Shown here in pieces: positions 9,965 to 18,593 of a stretch of 64,000 bases of DNA. Origin of the DNA: SB11 sp965249955 (lineage in GTDB: Bacteria; Bacteroidota; Bacteroidia; UBA8524); assembly GCA_965249955.1 (NCBI GenBank), contig OZ252261.1:3472001-3536000 (forward strand), written 5' to 3'. A program made the translations under genes and the position numbers. Numbering within the stretch: the stretch's first letter is position 1; each line of letters begins with the position of its first letter. The notes below the pieces were generated by a model, which saw nothing but the letters and a program-made list of their open reading frames with translations, was not told the origin of the DNA and ran no database searches.

Positions 9965-10773
9965 AACAACTTTCACCTGCACAAACCCTTTCAATAATGA
10001 ATAGGGGGGAGTTATCTCAGAAAGATTTTATACGTTATACTTTAGCCGATTTGGTTTTTAGAGGGATACTAAAAATTGAGGATATTGAAAAACAAGCATC
10101 TGATAAAGATAAAGTGCGTTGGGTTACTTATGTTGATAAGGGGGCAAACTATAAAAAATACACATTAAAGCCTTTTGAAGAGCCTTTTATAAAATCGTTT
10201 AGGTTTGATGATGATATGCGGGTGGTGATACGCAACTTTATTATTATTTGTAAGCAGAAAACCTATTTCTTTAAAAAGCAATTGTTTGATAGCAAAGAGC
10301 TTAAAGAGTATTTTACACAAAACTTCTTTCAAAAGTATTTACTCAAAACATTTCAAGCCACACCAAAATGTATTTCTGTTTCAATTGCACTAAGTAACTT
10401 TTTTGATGAGATAGATAAAAACTTAGCTACATTGATTGCCGAGCGTAAACTACCTGCTATTGTTGATGAAATAGGTAGTAATATAGTTTTGTTAAGCAGC
10501 TTTAACCCAAGTTTACTTAAAACAATTGCTGAACAATACGATGCCGTAGATAGAGAATATCAAAGTGATGGTGGTTACTGGTGGTGGGGCGATAGCGGTT
10601 ATGGCGGTTATGATCAATATGATCATTTTTTAGATGAAGGAAGCAGCTATGATACTACCTACGATAGTATAGGCGATTCTGGAGGCTCAGGTTGTGGTAG
10701 TGATAGTGGCTGCGGAGGCAGTGGATGTAGCGGGTGTGGGGGTTGCGGAGGATGCGGTGGCTGTGGAGGTTAA
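9952..10773 (+). CDS. TIGR04222-like protein with Cys/Gly-rich tail
   Basis: This 273-residue protein starts with an ATG inside the last codons of the upstream gene, so the two are translationally coupled or derived from one ORF. The N-terminal part (LSPAQTLSIMNRG ... LADLVFRGILKIED) resembles the TIGR04222 start, in which a small winged-helix-like segment precedes membrane helices. No obvious transmembrane segment is present here. After about residue 195 composition changes: an aromatic/Gly stretch (GGYWWWGDSGYGGYDQYD), then a tail of CGG/CGS repeats ending the protein. The tail could bind metal or form disulfides, but nothing proves this. Only 6 nt separate its stop from the convergent lipoprotein gene. 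Confidence 0.6.
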   Translation: MEILKQLSPAQTLSIMNRGELSQKDFIRYTLADLVFRGILKIEDIEKQASDKDKVRWVTYVDKGANYKKYTLKPFEEPFIKSFRFDDDMRVVIRNFIIICKQKTYFFKKQLFDSKELKEYFTQNFFQKYLLKTFQATPKCISVSIALSNFFDEIDKNLATLIAERKLPAIVDEIGSNIVLLSSFNPSLLKTIAEQYDAVDREYQSDGGYWWWGDSGYGGYDQYDHFLDEGSSYDTTYDSIGDSGGSGCGSDSGCGGSGCSGCGGCGGCGGCGG

Positions 10774-10779
10774 TATAAT

Positions 10780-11265
10780 TTACTCAAGAATATTTAAAAC
10801 CGATGCCGTAGGGTCAACCTGTACACCATTGTGAGTTACACTAACATTAGAAAACGTGTAGCAACCCACTTTAGGCTTAGTAGTAGTCCAGCTAAAATTT
10901 GAGAGCGTGTCGGTTTTATTACCATTTCCCTTATCCGTAAAAATAAGGTAATAGCTTTTTGCTTGTGCTGAGTTGCTAAAATACTTCTCGGCTTCATTTA
11001 TCACATACTCGCAGGTTTGTGTGCCGTCTTTTAGCTTTGCAAACCTAAAATTGTTACCAATAAAACCCCCATCAAGCGTGTCGCCAGTTGCAGTATCAAC
11101 AACATATAAATAAACGTTTTGTAAGGCAGCCCCGCCATCATTGGTTTCAATATACACCCCAAACGAAGGAGCAGTGTAGCAAATATGCGCTCGTTCGGTT
11201 TTTTTACAGCCCAAAGCCAGTAATACCAAGCCTGATACAAGAGTTACTAATATAGTACTACGCAT
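10780..11265 (-). CDS. Hypothetical lipoprotein
   Basis: This 161-residue protein has a lipoprotein signal peptide ending in the lipobox LALGC (Cys20). The mature part is predicted to be all beta, with pairs of short strands (VYIETNDGGAALQNVYLYVVD, YYLIFTDKGNG). No family is recognised. It is probably an envelope lipoprotein. A second minus-strand secreted protein lies 50 nt upstream. Confidence 0.65.
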   Translation of the reverse strand: MRSTILVTLVSGLVLLALGCKKTERAHICYTAPSFGVYIETNDGGAALQNVYLYVVDTATGDTLDGGFIGNNFRFAKLKDGTQTCEYVINEAEKYFSNSAQAKSYYLIFTDKGNGNKTDTLSNFSWTTTKPKVGCYTFSNVSVTHNGVQVDPTASVLNILE

Positions 11266-11315
11266 TTTATTGTTTATTTATGCATCATAACGCATAATCC
11301 TGCCCAAATAGTATG

Positions 11316-11810
11316 TTACCTATGCTCTTCAACTCTCACCGTCCAGCCATTGCGCATAAAGTACTTTATCCGTGTAGGAAACAACAAATTATTAATAGTA
11401 GAAGCCACTATGCCGGCACCAAAACTTATACCAACCCTTTCTAGTCCCGTTAAGTTTGTATTAGTACTTACCTCATTTATTGTTACTAGCAAACCCACAA
11501 AAGTTACTATTTGTGTACCACTTTGCAGCAATTCGCGGTATTTACTAAAACGCCTAAAACCCAAAATATCACTAGTTCTCACCGTCCAGTTATCTTCAAA
11601 CCGAATTAACGAGTCATTTATCATTTCTATTTTTCCGTAAATAGTTTGTATTTGTCCCAAGTAGCCTACGTATAGCAAACGCACATTATCGTGTTCCTTA
11701 ACAATTACAGGCTTGTGGCTGTTTAGCGTATCGGTAAAAACCAATCGTTTTTGGGCACAAACCGTTAAAACCGTTAAAAAACAAAGGGCAACTAGGGTTA
11801 TATATTTCAT
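11316..11810 (-). CDS. Hypothetical secreted or membrane protein
   Basis: This 164-residue protein has an N-terminal signal peptide (MKYITLVALCFLTVLTVCAQ). A beta-rich segment follows (KEHDNVRLLYVGYLGQIQTIYGKI, NDSLIRFEDNWTVRTSDILGFRRF), which looks like a small barrel that sets a value and a switch to act on. Two hydrophobic stretches come later (TQIVTFVGLLVTI and ISFGAGIVASTINNLLF). No named domain is recognised. It may be co-transcribed with the lipoprotein downstream. Confidence 0.6.
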   Translation of the reverse strand: MKYITLVALCFLTVLTVCAQKRLVFTDTLNSHKPVIVKEHDNVRLLYVGYLGQIQTIYGKIEMINDSLIRFEDNWTVRTSDILGFRRFSKYRELLQSGTQIVTFVGLLVTINEVSTNTNLTGLERVGISFGAGIVASTINNLLFPTRIKYFMRNGWTVRVEEHR

Positions 11811-11884
11811 ATCTATTTAATAAATTCTTAATTTCATACAAAAAAACACATTTTTGTATCTTTATTGTTAATTATAACGTGAAT

Positions 11885-12355
11885 ATGCGCCTCGAGGACG
11901 AAATAAAGCAGAAAAAGTTTAAAAGCGAGTATATAAAGCTGGCTTTAAATATCATGTATACTGGTAACTGGTTGCATCTGCTACAAACACGTAAGCTAAA
12001 AAAATGGGGACTTAGCCACCAACAATACAATGTTTTGCGAATACTTCGCGGGCAATACCCAAACGCTGCTTCTGTTGGTTTAGTACTTGGTCGTATGCTT
12101 GAGCCATCATCAAATATTACCCGTTTGGTAGATAAGTTGGAAATTAAGAAGTTGGTAAGCCGTTGCGAGAACAAAGACAATAGGCGTATGCAAGACCTTA
12201 GAATTACTGATACGGGGTTAAAGCTTTTAGAGGAAATAGGAGGGGAACTGGACGATTTAAGTACCTTGTTTGACGATATTGACGCTAAAGATGCTGCTGT
12301 GGCTAACAAGGTTTTAGATGCCCTACGCGATTATGTAGGCAAGCAAGCTGACTAA
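11885..12355 (+). CDS. MarR-family transcriptional regulator
   Basis: A 156-residue winged-helix regulator. The helix-turn-helix region spans LSHQQYNVLRILRGQYPNAASVGLVLGR and the recognition helix SSNITRLVDKLEIKKLV; the wing is ENKDNRRMQDLRITDTG. N- and C-terminal helices form the dimer interface. The ATG at 11885 is preferred over a GTG two codons upstream because the family begins MxLExEIKQ. Its targets are unknown; members of this Bacteroidota subgroup often regulate adjacent genes, here trhO or the divergent secreted-protein gene. Confidence 0.88.
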   Translation: MRLEDEIKQKKFKSEYIKLALNIMYTGNWLHLLQTRKLKKWGLSHQQYNVLRILRGQYPNAASVGLVLGRMLEPSSNITRLVDKLEIKKLVSRCENKDNRRMQDLRITDTGLKLLEEIGGELDDLSTLFDDIDAKDAAVANKVLDALRDYVGKQAD

Positions 12356-12382
12356 TATCATTTTTCAGTTTAAAACTCTTTG

Positions 12383-12390
12383 TATATTTG
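12383..12390 (+). promoter_or_regulatory. -7 box of trhO
   Basis: A perfect TATATTTG followed by CACC lies 13 nt before the ATG at 12404. The short spacing predicts a 5' leader of about 8-9 nt. It also shows that the TTG at 12380 lies upstream of the transcript and is not the start. Confidence 0.65.
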
Positions 12391-12403
12391 CACCTCTAAA
12401 AAA

Positions 12404-13339
12404 ATGGCAGCAAAACCATACCAAATATTACTGTATTACTGCTATGCAAAGGTGAACGATGCCGAGCAATATGCTCAAGAGCATCTTAAATTTTGCAAAA
12501 GCATAGGCATTTTAGGCAGAATTATAGTGGCCGATGAAGGGCTTAACGGAACTGTTTGCGGCACACCCGAACAATGCCAACAATACATGGAGTACGTGCA
12601 TGCTGATAAGCGCTTTGCACATACCGAATTTAAGATTGATGATAGCAACGAGTTGGTGTTTTACAAAATACACGTTCGTTATAAGCCAGAGATTGTACAC
12701 TTAGGGCTAGGGCGCCAACACGGTTGGGATGTAGACCCAACGGTGAAAACAGGCAAGCATATTGATGGTGAAGAGTTTTTATCGCTTAAAGAGCAAGAGG
12801 ATGTAGTGGTGTTGGATGTGCGTAGCAATTACGAGCATAGTGTAGGCAGGTTTAAAAATGCAGTTACACTAGATATGGATAATTTTAGGGAACTGCCTAA
12901 TAAACTAAACGAGCTAGAACACCTAAAAGATAAAAAAGTAATAACCTACTGCACCGGTGGTATAAAGTGTGAAAAGGCAAGTGCACTTTTACTTGAAGCA
13001 GGTTTTAAAGATGTGTACCAACTGCACGGCGGTATAATAAAATACGCCAAAGAAACAGGCGGAAAAGATTTTGACGGCGAGTGCTATGTGTTTGACGGCA
13101 GGGTAACCGTGCCCGTAAACAGCGTTAACCCAACCGTTATTTCAACCTGTTATATATGTGAAACCCACACCAGCCGTATGGTAAATTGTGCCAACCCTGA
13201 GTGCAATGTACACGTACCCATTTGCGAAAGTTGCGGCGAGGAAATGGATGGAGCGTGCAGCCCTACCTGCAAAGAGCATCCTCGTAAACGCCCATATAAT
13301 GGCACAGGATACTATGTTAGCCCGCACCCCACTTTGTAG
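12404..13339 (+). CDS. trhO: tRNA uridine(34) hydroxylase TrhO (YceA-type rhodanese protein)
   Basis: A 311-residue rhodanese-fold protein of the YceA/TrhO family, which catalyses prephenate-independent 5-hydroxylation of U34 in tRNA using oxygen. The N-terminal acylphosphatase-like domain (YQILLYYCYAKV, GRIIVADEGLNGTVCG) is followed by the rhodanese domain with VVLDVRSNYEHSVGRF and the catalytic loop YCTGGIKC (Cys183, Cys189). A C-terminal Cys-rich zinc-binding-like region carries CYICE, CANPEC and CESCGEEMDGACSPTC. The ATG at 12404 is chosen on the basis of the promoter position and because the family begins near KPYQILLYY. Confidence 0.93.
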   Translation: MAAKPYQILLYYCYAKVNDAEQYAQEHLKFCKSIGILGRIIVADEGLNGTVCGTPEQCQQYMEYVHADKRFAHTEFKIDDSNELVFYKIHVRYKPEIVHLGLGRQHGWDVDPTVKTGKHIDGEEFLSLKEQEDVVVLDVRSNYEHSVGRFKNAVTLDMDNFRELPNKLNELEHLKDKKVITYCTGGIKCEKASALLLEAGFKDVYQLHGGIIKYAKETGGKDFDGECYVFDGRVTVPVNSVNPTVISTCYICETHTSRMVNCANPECNVHVPICESCGEEMDGACSPTCKEHPRKRPYNGTGYYVSPHPTL

Positions 13340-13415
13340 TTTTATAAAAAATTAGGGTAGGTATTTACTTTAGTACTTTCAAGTAGTATTCACTTTTCAA
13401 CAAAGTAATACTAAC

Positions 13416-14192
13416 ATGAAAAAACTAACCTTTATTTTAGCTTTTGTAGTTATTGCATTAGCTGCTTGCACCAGTAGTAAGGTAAACAAAAAACCTTCTG
13501 AAACCCTTACTCTAAAATTCAAATCAATTAAAGGTACTAACGCAAGCGTGGTGGCTTACAATCCACAAAAGCAATTGTACTATACAGCCATAGCGGGCAA
13601 TCAATCTTTTCCTATAGAAACCTTTAACCAAAACGGTGAATTTTTACATACAGCTACATTGGGTTTTGATTTGCGCGGGTTGTGGTGGAATACCAAAGAA
13701 AATACGCTGCAAAGCAATGCCTATGCCGATTTGGGCTTAAATGCACTAGAAACTAATAACGGTGGAACTGTATCGGGTAAGTTTACTTGGCTTACCATCA
13801 AATCAGGGCAGCCCGATGATAATTCGGTAGGGGCGTATAATTCAAAAGAAAATCAAATTTTATACTATAATAACGGTAAGCTGTATAAGGTTGATGCAAG
13901 TAACTATGCCCCTTTGGGTGAGGTTGAACTTAAAATGCCCGTGTCGTTAGATGACATCAACCAAACCACAGTTATATATACGGGCATTAAACACAAAGAA
14001 GTAGGTGTGTTAAATTATAAAGATAAAAAAGTGTATTTGTTTAATATAAACAGCGGCAAACTAACCGCTACCATAAACCTACCTGCCAATGCCGTAACCT
14101 TTCAAATGTTTAGGTTTTCATACGCCAACGGCTACGTGTGGTTGTACGATGTAGATGTGCGTATGTGGACAGGATATAAAATTGTAAAATAG
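13416..14192 (+). CDS. Hypothetical beta-propeller-like lipoprotein
   Basis: 258 residues with a lipoprotein signal peptide (lipobox ALAAC, Cys18). The mature protein is built of short beta segments such as KQLYYTAIAG, NGEFLHTATLGFDLRGLWWN, NGKLYKVDASNYAPLGEVEL and DKKVYLFNINSGKLTATINLP. This is typical of a WD40/NHL-like propeller with several blades. No catalytic motif is visible. It stands alone and is followed by a terminator. Confidence 0.65.
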   Translation: MKKLTFILAFVVIALAACTSSKVNKKPSETLTLKFKSIKGTNASVVAYNPQKQLYYTAIAGNQSFPIETFNQNGEFLHTATLGFDLRGLWWNTKENTLQSNAYADLGLNALETNNGGTVSGKFTWLTIKSGQPDDNSVGAYNSKENQILYYNNGKLYKVDASNYAPLGEVELKMPVSLDDINQTTVIYTGIKHKEVGVLNYKDKKVYLFNINSGKLTATINLPANAVTFQMFRFSYANGYVWLYDVDVRMWTGYKIVK

Positions 14193-14289
14193 TTAGAATA
14201 AGTTAACAGGTATTAATAGAGTTGGGTTTTAACCCGATGATAGACCCACCCACATTAGTTTAACAGTTTCAATAATGGTATTTAAAACC

Positions 14290-14317
14290 AAGCCTATACA
14301 TTTGTATAGGCTTTTTT
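14290..14317 (+). terminator. Terminator after the propeller lipoprotein
   Basis: The inverted repeat AGCCTATACA/TGTATAGGCT is followed by T6. Confidence 0.8.
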
Positions 14318-14366
14318 AGTTACAACCTTTTGTGCAATGTTTTGACTAAAGAATATGGTTTTACTT

Positions 14367-15686
14367 ATGAAAAAATATATTCTGTTGCTAATTTCAGTCT
14401 TTAGCTTTTTAGCAGCAAAAACACAAACCTATTATTTTCCGCCAACTACGGGCACTACTTGGAATACCGTTTCACCCGATTCATTAGGATGGTGTGCCGA
14501 TAAGTTAGATACTGTATATAGTTTCTTAGAAGCCAAAAAAACCAAAGGGTTTATAATATTGAAAGGAGGTAAAATTGCTGCCGAAAAATATTTTAACGGG
14601 TTTACACAAGATTCTTTGTGGTATTGGGCATCAGTAGGTAAATCGCTAACCTCTTTTTTAGTTGGAGTTGCCCAACGAGAAGGCAAGTTAGATATAAACG
14701 ATAGTGTGAGCCATTATTTGGGTAGCGGTTGGACAAGTTGCACCCCTGAGCAGGAAGGTGAAATTACTTTAAAAAATCTTTTAAGTATGACTAGTGGGCT
14801 GGATGAAGCACCAACTGTTCCCCAAGAGCCTAACCCCAGTGATTGCACCAAACCTGAATGTTTACAATACAAAGCAGATGCAGGTACACGGTGGGCATAC
14901 CACAATGCAGCCTATTATATGTTGCATGCCGCATTGGATAGTGCAACGGGGTTTAATCAAAACCTGTACACGTTTCAGAAACTACGTAATAGCACGGGTA
15001 TAAATGGTATTTGGTACGAACACCTTTTTATAAGTAGGGTAAGAGACTTGGCTCGTTTTGGATCTTTGATAATAAACAAAGGTAAATGGGGCAGCACCAC
15101 TATTTTAGGTGATAGCAATTATTTTAATGCTATGATTAATTCATCGCAAAACATTAACCCGTCGTACGGATATTTGTGGTGGCTCAACGGGAAATCATCT
15201 TACAAAACACCCGGTTTTCAGCTTTCGTTTAATGGCGCTTTAATACCCACAGCCCCTATGGATATGTATGCAGGGTTGGGTAAAAACGACCAGAAGCTTT
15301 ATATCATACCCTCAATGGATATGGTTATTGTACGCATGGGCGAATCGGCAGGTGCGCCATTATTTGCCTTATCATCGTTTGATAGTGATTTATGGAGTTT
15401 GCTAAACGATGTGTTTTGTGCTCAAAATCCCAATGTATCTGTGCAAGAAAAAACTAATACTGTAGCAACGATGCGTATATACCCAAACCCAGTTGCTAGT
15501 TTGCTTACGGTAGATACTAAAGAGCCTTCTATTATGCAAATTATGGATTTAAGCGGCAGAGTAGTAGCCCAACAAAGTATACAAAGTAGCACACAAATAA
15601 ACATTAGTGGTTTAGCGCAAGGGATATATTTTGTAGTACTAAGTAACAAACAAGGGGTATACAAAGCTAAGTTTGTGAAGCAATAG
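14367..15686 (+). CDS. Secreted serine hydrolase (class C beta-lactamase/esterase fold) with T9SS sorting domain
   Basis: 439 residues. The signal peptide MKKYILLLISVFSFLAAKTQT favours the ATG at 14367 over the ATG at 14355. The beta-lactamase-related serine hydrolase domain has the catalytic SxxK as SVGK (Ser89-Lys92). A YxN-type motif is probable at YHNAAYY, and the body includes HSTGINGIWYEH-like and YGYLWWLNG segments. The last ~70 residues are a T9SS type A domain (IYPNPVASLLTV ... GIYFVVLSN ... KAKFVKQ). The enzyme is predicted to be displayed on or released from the cell surface as an esterase or peptidase; substrate unknown. Confidence 0.87.
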   Translation: MKKYILLLISVFSFLAAKTQTYYFPPTTGTTWNTVSPDSLGWCADKLDTVYSFLEAKKTKGFIILKGGKIAAEKYFNGFTQDSLWYWASVGKSLTSFLVGVAQREGKLDINDSVSHYLGSGWTSCTPEQEGEITLKNLLSMTSGLDEAPTVPQEPNPSDCTKPECLQYKADAGTRWAYHNAAYYMLHAALDSATGFNQNLYTFQKLRNSTGINGIWYEHLFISRVRDLARFGSLIINKGKWGSTTILGDSNYFNAMINSSQNINPSYGYLWWLNGKSSYKTPGFQLSFNGALIPTAPMDMYAGLGKNDQKLYIIPSMDMVIVRMGESAGAPLFALSSFDSDLWSLLNDVFCAQNPNVSVQEKTNTVATMRIYPNPVASLLTVDTKEPSIMQIMDLSGRVVAQQSIQSSTQINISGLAQGIYFVVLSNKQGVYKAKFVKQ

Positions 15687-15724
15687 TGGGTTTTTTGTGT
15701 AAAAGATGATACAAATCAGCAAAA

Positions 15725-15760
15725 TTTGCTTTTATTTATAATGGTTCTAAACTATTTTCG
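15725..15760 (+). promoter_or_regulatory. Promoter and candidate operator of the MFS permease
   Basis: TTTG (15725-15728) and TATTTTCG (15753-15760) flank TTATAATGGTTCTAA (15736-15750). This is an imperfect 7-1-7 palindrome that matches 13 of 15 positions of the perfect palindrome in the promoter of the gene at 22339. It abuts the -7 box, as expected of a repressor operator. A Fur/PerR-superfamily regulator is a possibility. Confidence 0.5.
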
Positions 15761-15807
15761 CGCCCCCTTAAGAATGATAAACCATCAAGGGGATGTGAAA
15801 AGAACCG

Positions 15808-17031
15808 ATGAAATTATCACAAAAATACTTCGTATTAGCTAGCCTATACATAGTGCAGTCGGTTCCTTTATCGTTTTTAAAAACAGGATTTCAATCTTTT
15901 CTACGCGATCAAAATTTTCAATACGATGATATCAGCAGGCTTATCGGTTTGTTGCTATTACCTTGGGTAATAAAATTTCTTTGGGCACCCTTGGTAGATA
16001 AATGGTGTGGCAACAAGCTAAGTAAAATAAAATATGCCATACTACTGTTTCAGGTTATTGGAGCCGCTTTGTTGGGTTTTACTGCTACTGCAAATTTTCC
16101 TGAAGGATTTAAAATCATTACACTTAGTTTTTTGTTGTTTAGCCTTGTTGCTGCTACACAAGATATTGTTGTTGATGCACTAGCTGTGCTAACATTACCT
16201 AAAAAAGAACACGGTTTGGGCAATACCCTGCAAATAGGGGGGTATTATTTGGGTGAAGTACTAGGCGGAGCTCTAATACTTATTATTTTCGATCGTTTTG
16301 GATGGAACTGGGCAATGGTAGCCTTTATGGCTTTTTTCCTTTTGCCTTTTATTCCTGTATTACTATACAAACCATCAGAAAAATTAGAAATTCCTAAACC
16401 TTCGTCCGCAGGTTTTAAAAACGTAGCTGATTTTTTTAGATTGAAAGGAATGGCATTTTGGCTTTTAGTATTAGCTGTGTACATGGGCAACCAAGTATTA
16501 GCCCGTACTCTTTTGCCTAGTATGCTAACTGATTTGGCTTTTAGTAAAACTCAGATAGGTTCAATAATTGGTATTTGGGGAAATACTGCTTCCGTTTTTG
16601 GGGCGATAATTGGCGGCTTACTAATAAATAAACTAGGAAGAAAAAATAGCTTAGTTGGCTTTGGCTTACTTAAAGTAGTGGCTCTTATAGGTTTCTTTTT
16701 GATAAAAGAGGGTGCAGCAGAAAACACTATTTACAGTGTTATTATTGGTAACGATTTTGCTTCAGGCTTAGCAACGGTTACTATTTATACTATAATGATG
16801 GATAAGTGCCGACTTAGCAGCCCCGGTACAGATTTTACCATCCAGCAATCAATTACACAATTTGCTGTTTTATTTTTTGTGGTGATTAGTGGCATATTGG
16901 TGAAAACCCAACAGGGAAATTTTTCGCTACTATTTACTGTAGCATTTGGTGTTGGTTTGCTGGGTGTTTTACTAGCTGCTCTTGGGCTAAAAAGCGCTAC
17001 ACTTGACAATGGAAAAGATATTGAACGCTAA
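15808..17031 (+). CDS. MFS permease, AmpG-like
   Basis: A 407-residue polytopic inner-membrane protein with about 12 hydrophobic segments. It carries the AmpG/acetyl-CoA-transporter-like pattern: LPWVIKFLWAPLVDKW after the second helix, ATQDIVVDALAVLTLPKKEHGLGNTLQIGGYYLGE in the middle, and a paired motif DLAFSKTQIGSIIGIWGNTASVFGAIIGG in the second half. AmpG imports muropeptides, but this group is diverse and the cargo is not established. It lies directly upstream of the heme-acquisition genes and its promoter shares an operator-like palindrome with a gene after them, so a role tied to iron or heme is conceivable. Confidence 0.82.
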   Translation: MKLSQKYFVLASLYIVQSVPLSFLKTGFQSFLRDQNFQYDDISRLIGLLLLPWVIKFLWAPLVDKWCGNKLSKIKYAILLFQVIGAALLGFTATANFPEGFKIITLSFLLFSLVAATQDIVVDALAVLTLPKKEHGLGNTLQIGGYYLGEVLGGALILIIFDRFGWNWAMVAFMAFFLLPFIPVLLYKPSEKLEIPKPSSAGFKNVADFFRLKGMAFWLLVLAVYMGNQVLARTLLPSMLTDLAFSKTQIGSIIGIWGNTASVFGAIIGGLLINKLGRKNSLVGFGLLKVVALIGFFLIKEGAAENTIYSVIIGNDFASGLATVTIYTIMMDKCRLSSPGTDFTIQQSITQFAVLFFVVISGILVKTQQGNFSLLFTVAFGVGLLGVLLAALGLKSATLDNGKDIER

Positions 17032-17044
17032 AAACAGCGTTTAA
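17024..17044 (+). terminator. Weak hairpin at the end of the MFS gene
   Basis: AACGCT/AGCGTT with a 6-nt loop overlaps the stop codon, followed by TTTAAATA. The stem is short and the U-tract poor. Confidence 0.35.
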
Positions 17045-17243
17045 ATACTGTCATTAAACTGTCAAATAACTTCTTCAATAAAACCAATCATTCATTATTT
17101 CCGTATTTTACTAACAGATGACAGTTAATGCTGTTTATTTACAGCATAAAGGTGTAAAAATCAGTCTGTTAAATAACATAGAGCTTAGTGTCATATTATG
17201 GTCATATTAATTTGTAAAGGTTCTAAATAATGACATAGAGGCC
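17032..17243. promoter_or_regulatory. Regulatory-looking leader upstream of the heme locus
   Basis: About 210 nt without an ORF. It contains a perfect ATGCTGT/ACAGCAT hairpin (17128-17147), repeated TGTC/GACA-type segments (GTCATT, GTCAAAT, GACAGT, GTCATATTA twice) and a half-match to the operator palindrome (TTGTAAAGGTTCTAA, 17212-17226). This is consistent with regulated transcription of the downstream operon. Confidence 0.4.
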
Positions 17244-17251
17244 TATTTTTG
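17244..17251 (+). promoter_or_regulatory. -7 box of the heme operon
   Basis: A perfect TATTTTTG followed by CGG lies 23 nt before the ATG at 17275. Confidence 0.6.
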
Positions 17252-17274
17252 CGGCATAGTTTTAAAGATAAATA

Positions 17275-18567
17275 ATGAAAAGAAACAACACCATTTTTAC
17301 AATTTTATTCTCTCTAGCTTTTCTTAGCGTTTCAGCGCAAAAAGATTCAGTGCAGATGGAGGCAGGTTATGCCAACGATATTTTTTACAGTTTATTGAAC
17401 GGACAGGTTAAAAAATCGCCCAACAATACTTGGGATTTAGGCTTTCGTACAGGTTTTCGTACCGATGGTATTTTTGTAAACTCAACTAATGTAGCCGGGC
17501 CAACAGTGCGTACAAGTAAACTGTTTTTATACCCAAAAGGTAATATTTCAGCGTGGAGTACATTTGACACTACTGGTCACAACCAATGGTTAGAGTATAA
17601 CAATTCTGATTCATCGTGGGAGTTTGGCGCATTTAACCGTGCAGCAAGTGGTTTTCCTGATTTTTCATGGGGAGTATACAATACCACTACCAAGTTAGTT
17701 GAAGGCGATTCTTTGTATTTGCTTGAGGTTACCAATGGAGCTTCTAAAATTTACAAAAAACTTCAAATCATTGATAAAAACTTTGGTGTATGGCATTTCC
17801 GCTACGCTGATGTTGATGGTTCTAACGAAGTAAACGACTCTATAGTAGCTAGCAATGCAGATGCTAAAATATTAGATTACTATTCTGTACTTGATGGTTC
17901 AAAACCAAATCATGAGCCTGATAGCTTAAAAGATTGGGATATTGTGTTTAAACGTTATGATGAATTGATACCTCCTACTTTTACACAGTATTATCCGGTA
18001 ATGGGTATTTGGGCAAATAAAGATGTAGTTGTTGCCGAGGTAAGAAACACCAATATTGCAAACTTTGATTATACCACTTTAACTGCTAACGACTATAAAG
18101 TAACTGCAAACATTATAGGTTCTGATTGGAAAAACTTCGATATGAGTATATTCCAATGGGTAATTGAAGATTCACTAGCATACTATATAAAATCACGCAC
18201 AGGTGCTATATGGCGTTTAGAGTTTTTGGCCTTTGGCGGAAGTGGAAACGGAAAAACAGTTTTCAATCGCACACAAATGTCTCCCGGTTTAAGTGTAAAT
18301 CCTGTTGCTCCGGTAGCCTCATTTGGTATCTACCCTAACCCAACCGCAGGTAATCTTGAGGTTGTATTTGAAAATCGCGAAAATTCAGTTAAAAACACCA
18401 TTAAAATAATGGATATGGCGGGCAAAGTAGTATTGCAACGCAATGTTGAAAGTACCCCGGGTTTCCACGCTAACTCTTTTGATGTATCGGCTCTTGCATC
18501 AGGTGTTTACATAGTAAACCTTGAAAATAACGGCCATGTTATCTCTCAAAAATTGATTAAAGAATAA
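17275..18567 (+). CDS. HmuY-like heme-binding protein carried by a T9SS sorting domain
   Basis: 430 residues with a signal peptide (FTILFSLAFLSVSAQ). The body has the HmuY layout: a WDLGFRTGF strand near residue 55, a DWDIVFKRYDE core strand near 222, then QYYPVMGIWANKDVVVAEV and the closing YYIKSRTGAIWRLEFLAF strands. HmuY proteins capture heme and deliver it to a TonB receptor. Unlike classical HmuY lipoproteins, this one ends in a T9SS type A domain (FGIYPNPTAGNLEVVF ... GVYIVNLEN ... KLIKE), so it should reach the cell surface via T9SS. It is first in an operon with the receptor gene (26 nt gap). Confidence 0.8.
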   Translation: MKRNNTIFTILFSLAFLSVSAQKDSVQMEAGYANDIFYSLLNGQVKKSPNNTWDLGFRTGFRTDGIFVNSTNVAGPTVRTSKLFLYPKGNISAWSTFDTTGHNQWLEYNNSDSSWEFGAFNRAASGFPDFSWGVYNTTTKLVEGDSLYLLEVTNGASKIYKKLQIIDKNFGVWHFRYADVDGSNEVNDSIVASNADAKILDYYSVLDGSKPNHEPDSLKDWDIVFKRYDELIPPTFTQYYPVMGIWANKDVVVAEVRNTNIANFDYTTLTANDYKVTANIIGSDWKNFDMSIFQWVIEDSLAYYIKSRTGAIWRLEFLAFGGSGNGKTVFNRTQMSPGLSVNPVAPVASFGIYPNPTAGNLEVVFENRENSVKNTIKIMDMAGKVVLQRNVESTPGFHANSFDVSALASGVYIVNLENNGHVISQKLIKE

Positions 18568-18593
18568 TTTTAGAATAAAAACACTTACTGATT

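Noticed and set aside
9458..10773. Toxin-antitoxin pair
   Set aside because: Small overlapping genes, but the sizes (168 and 273 residues) and motifs fit GRDP-like/TIGR04222-like proteins better.
12380..12403. TTG start for trhO
   Set aside because: It overlaps the -7 promoter box, so it would be upstream of the transcript; the ATG at 12404 fits the family.
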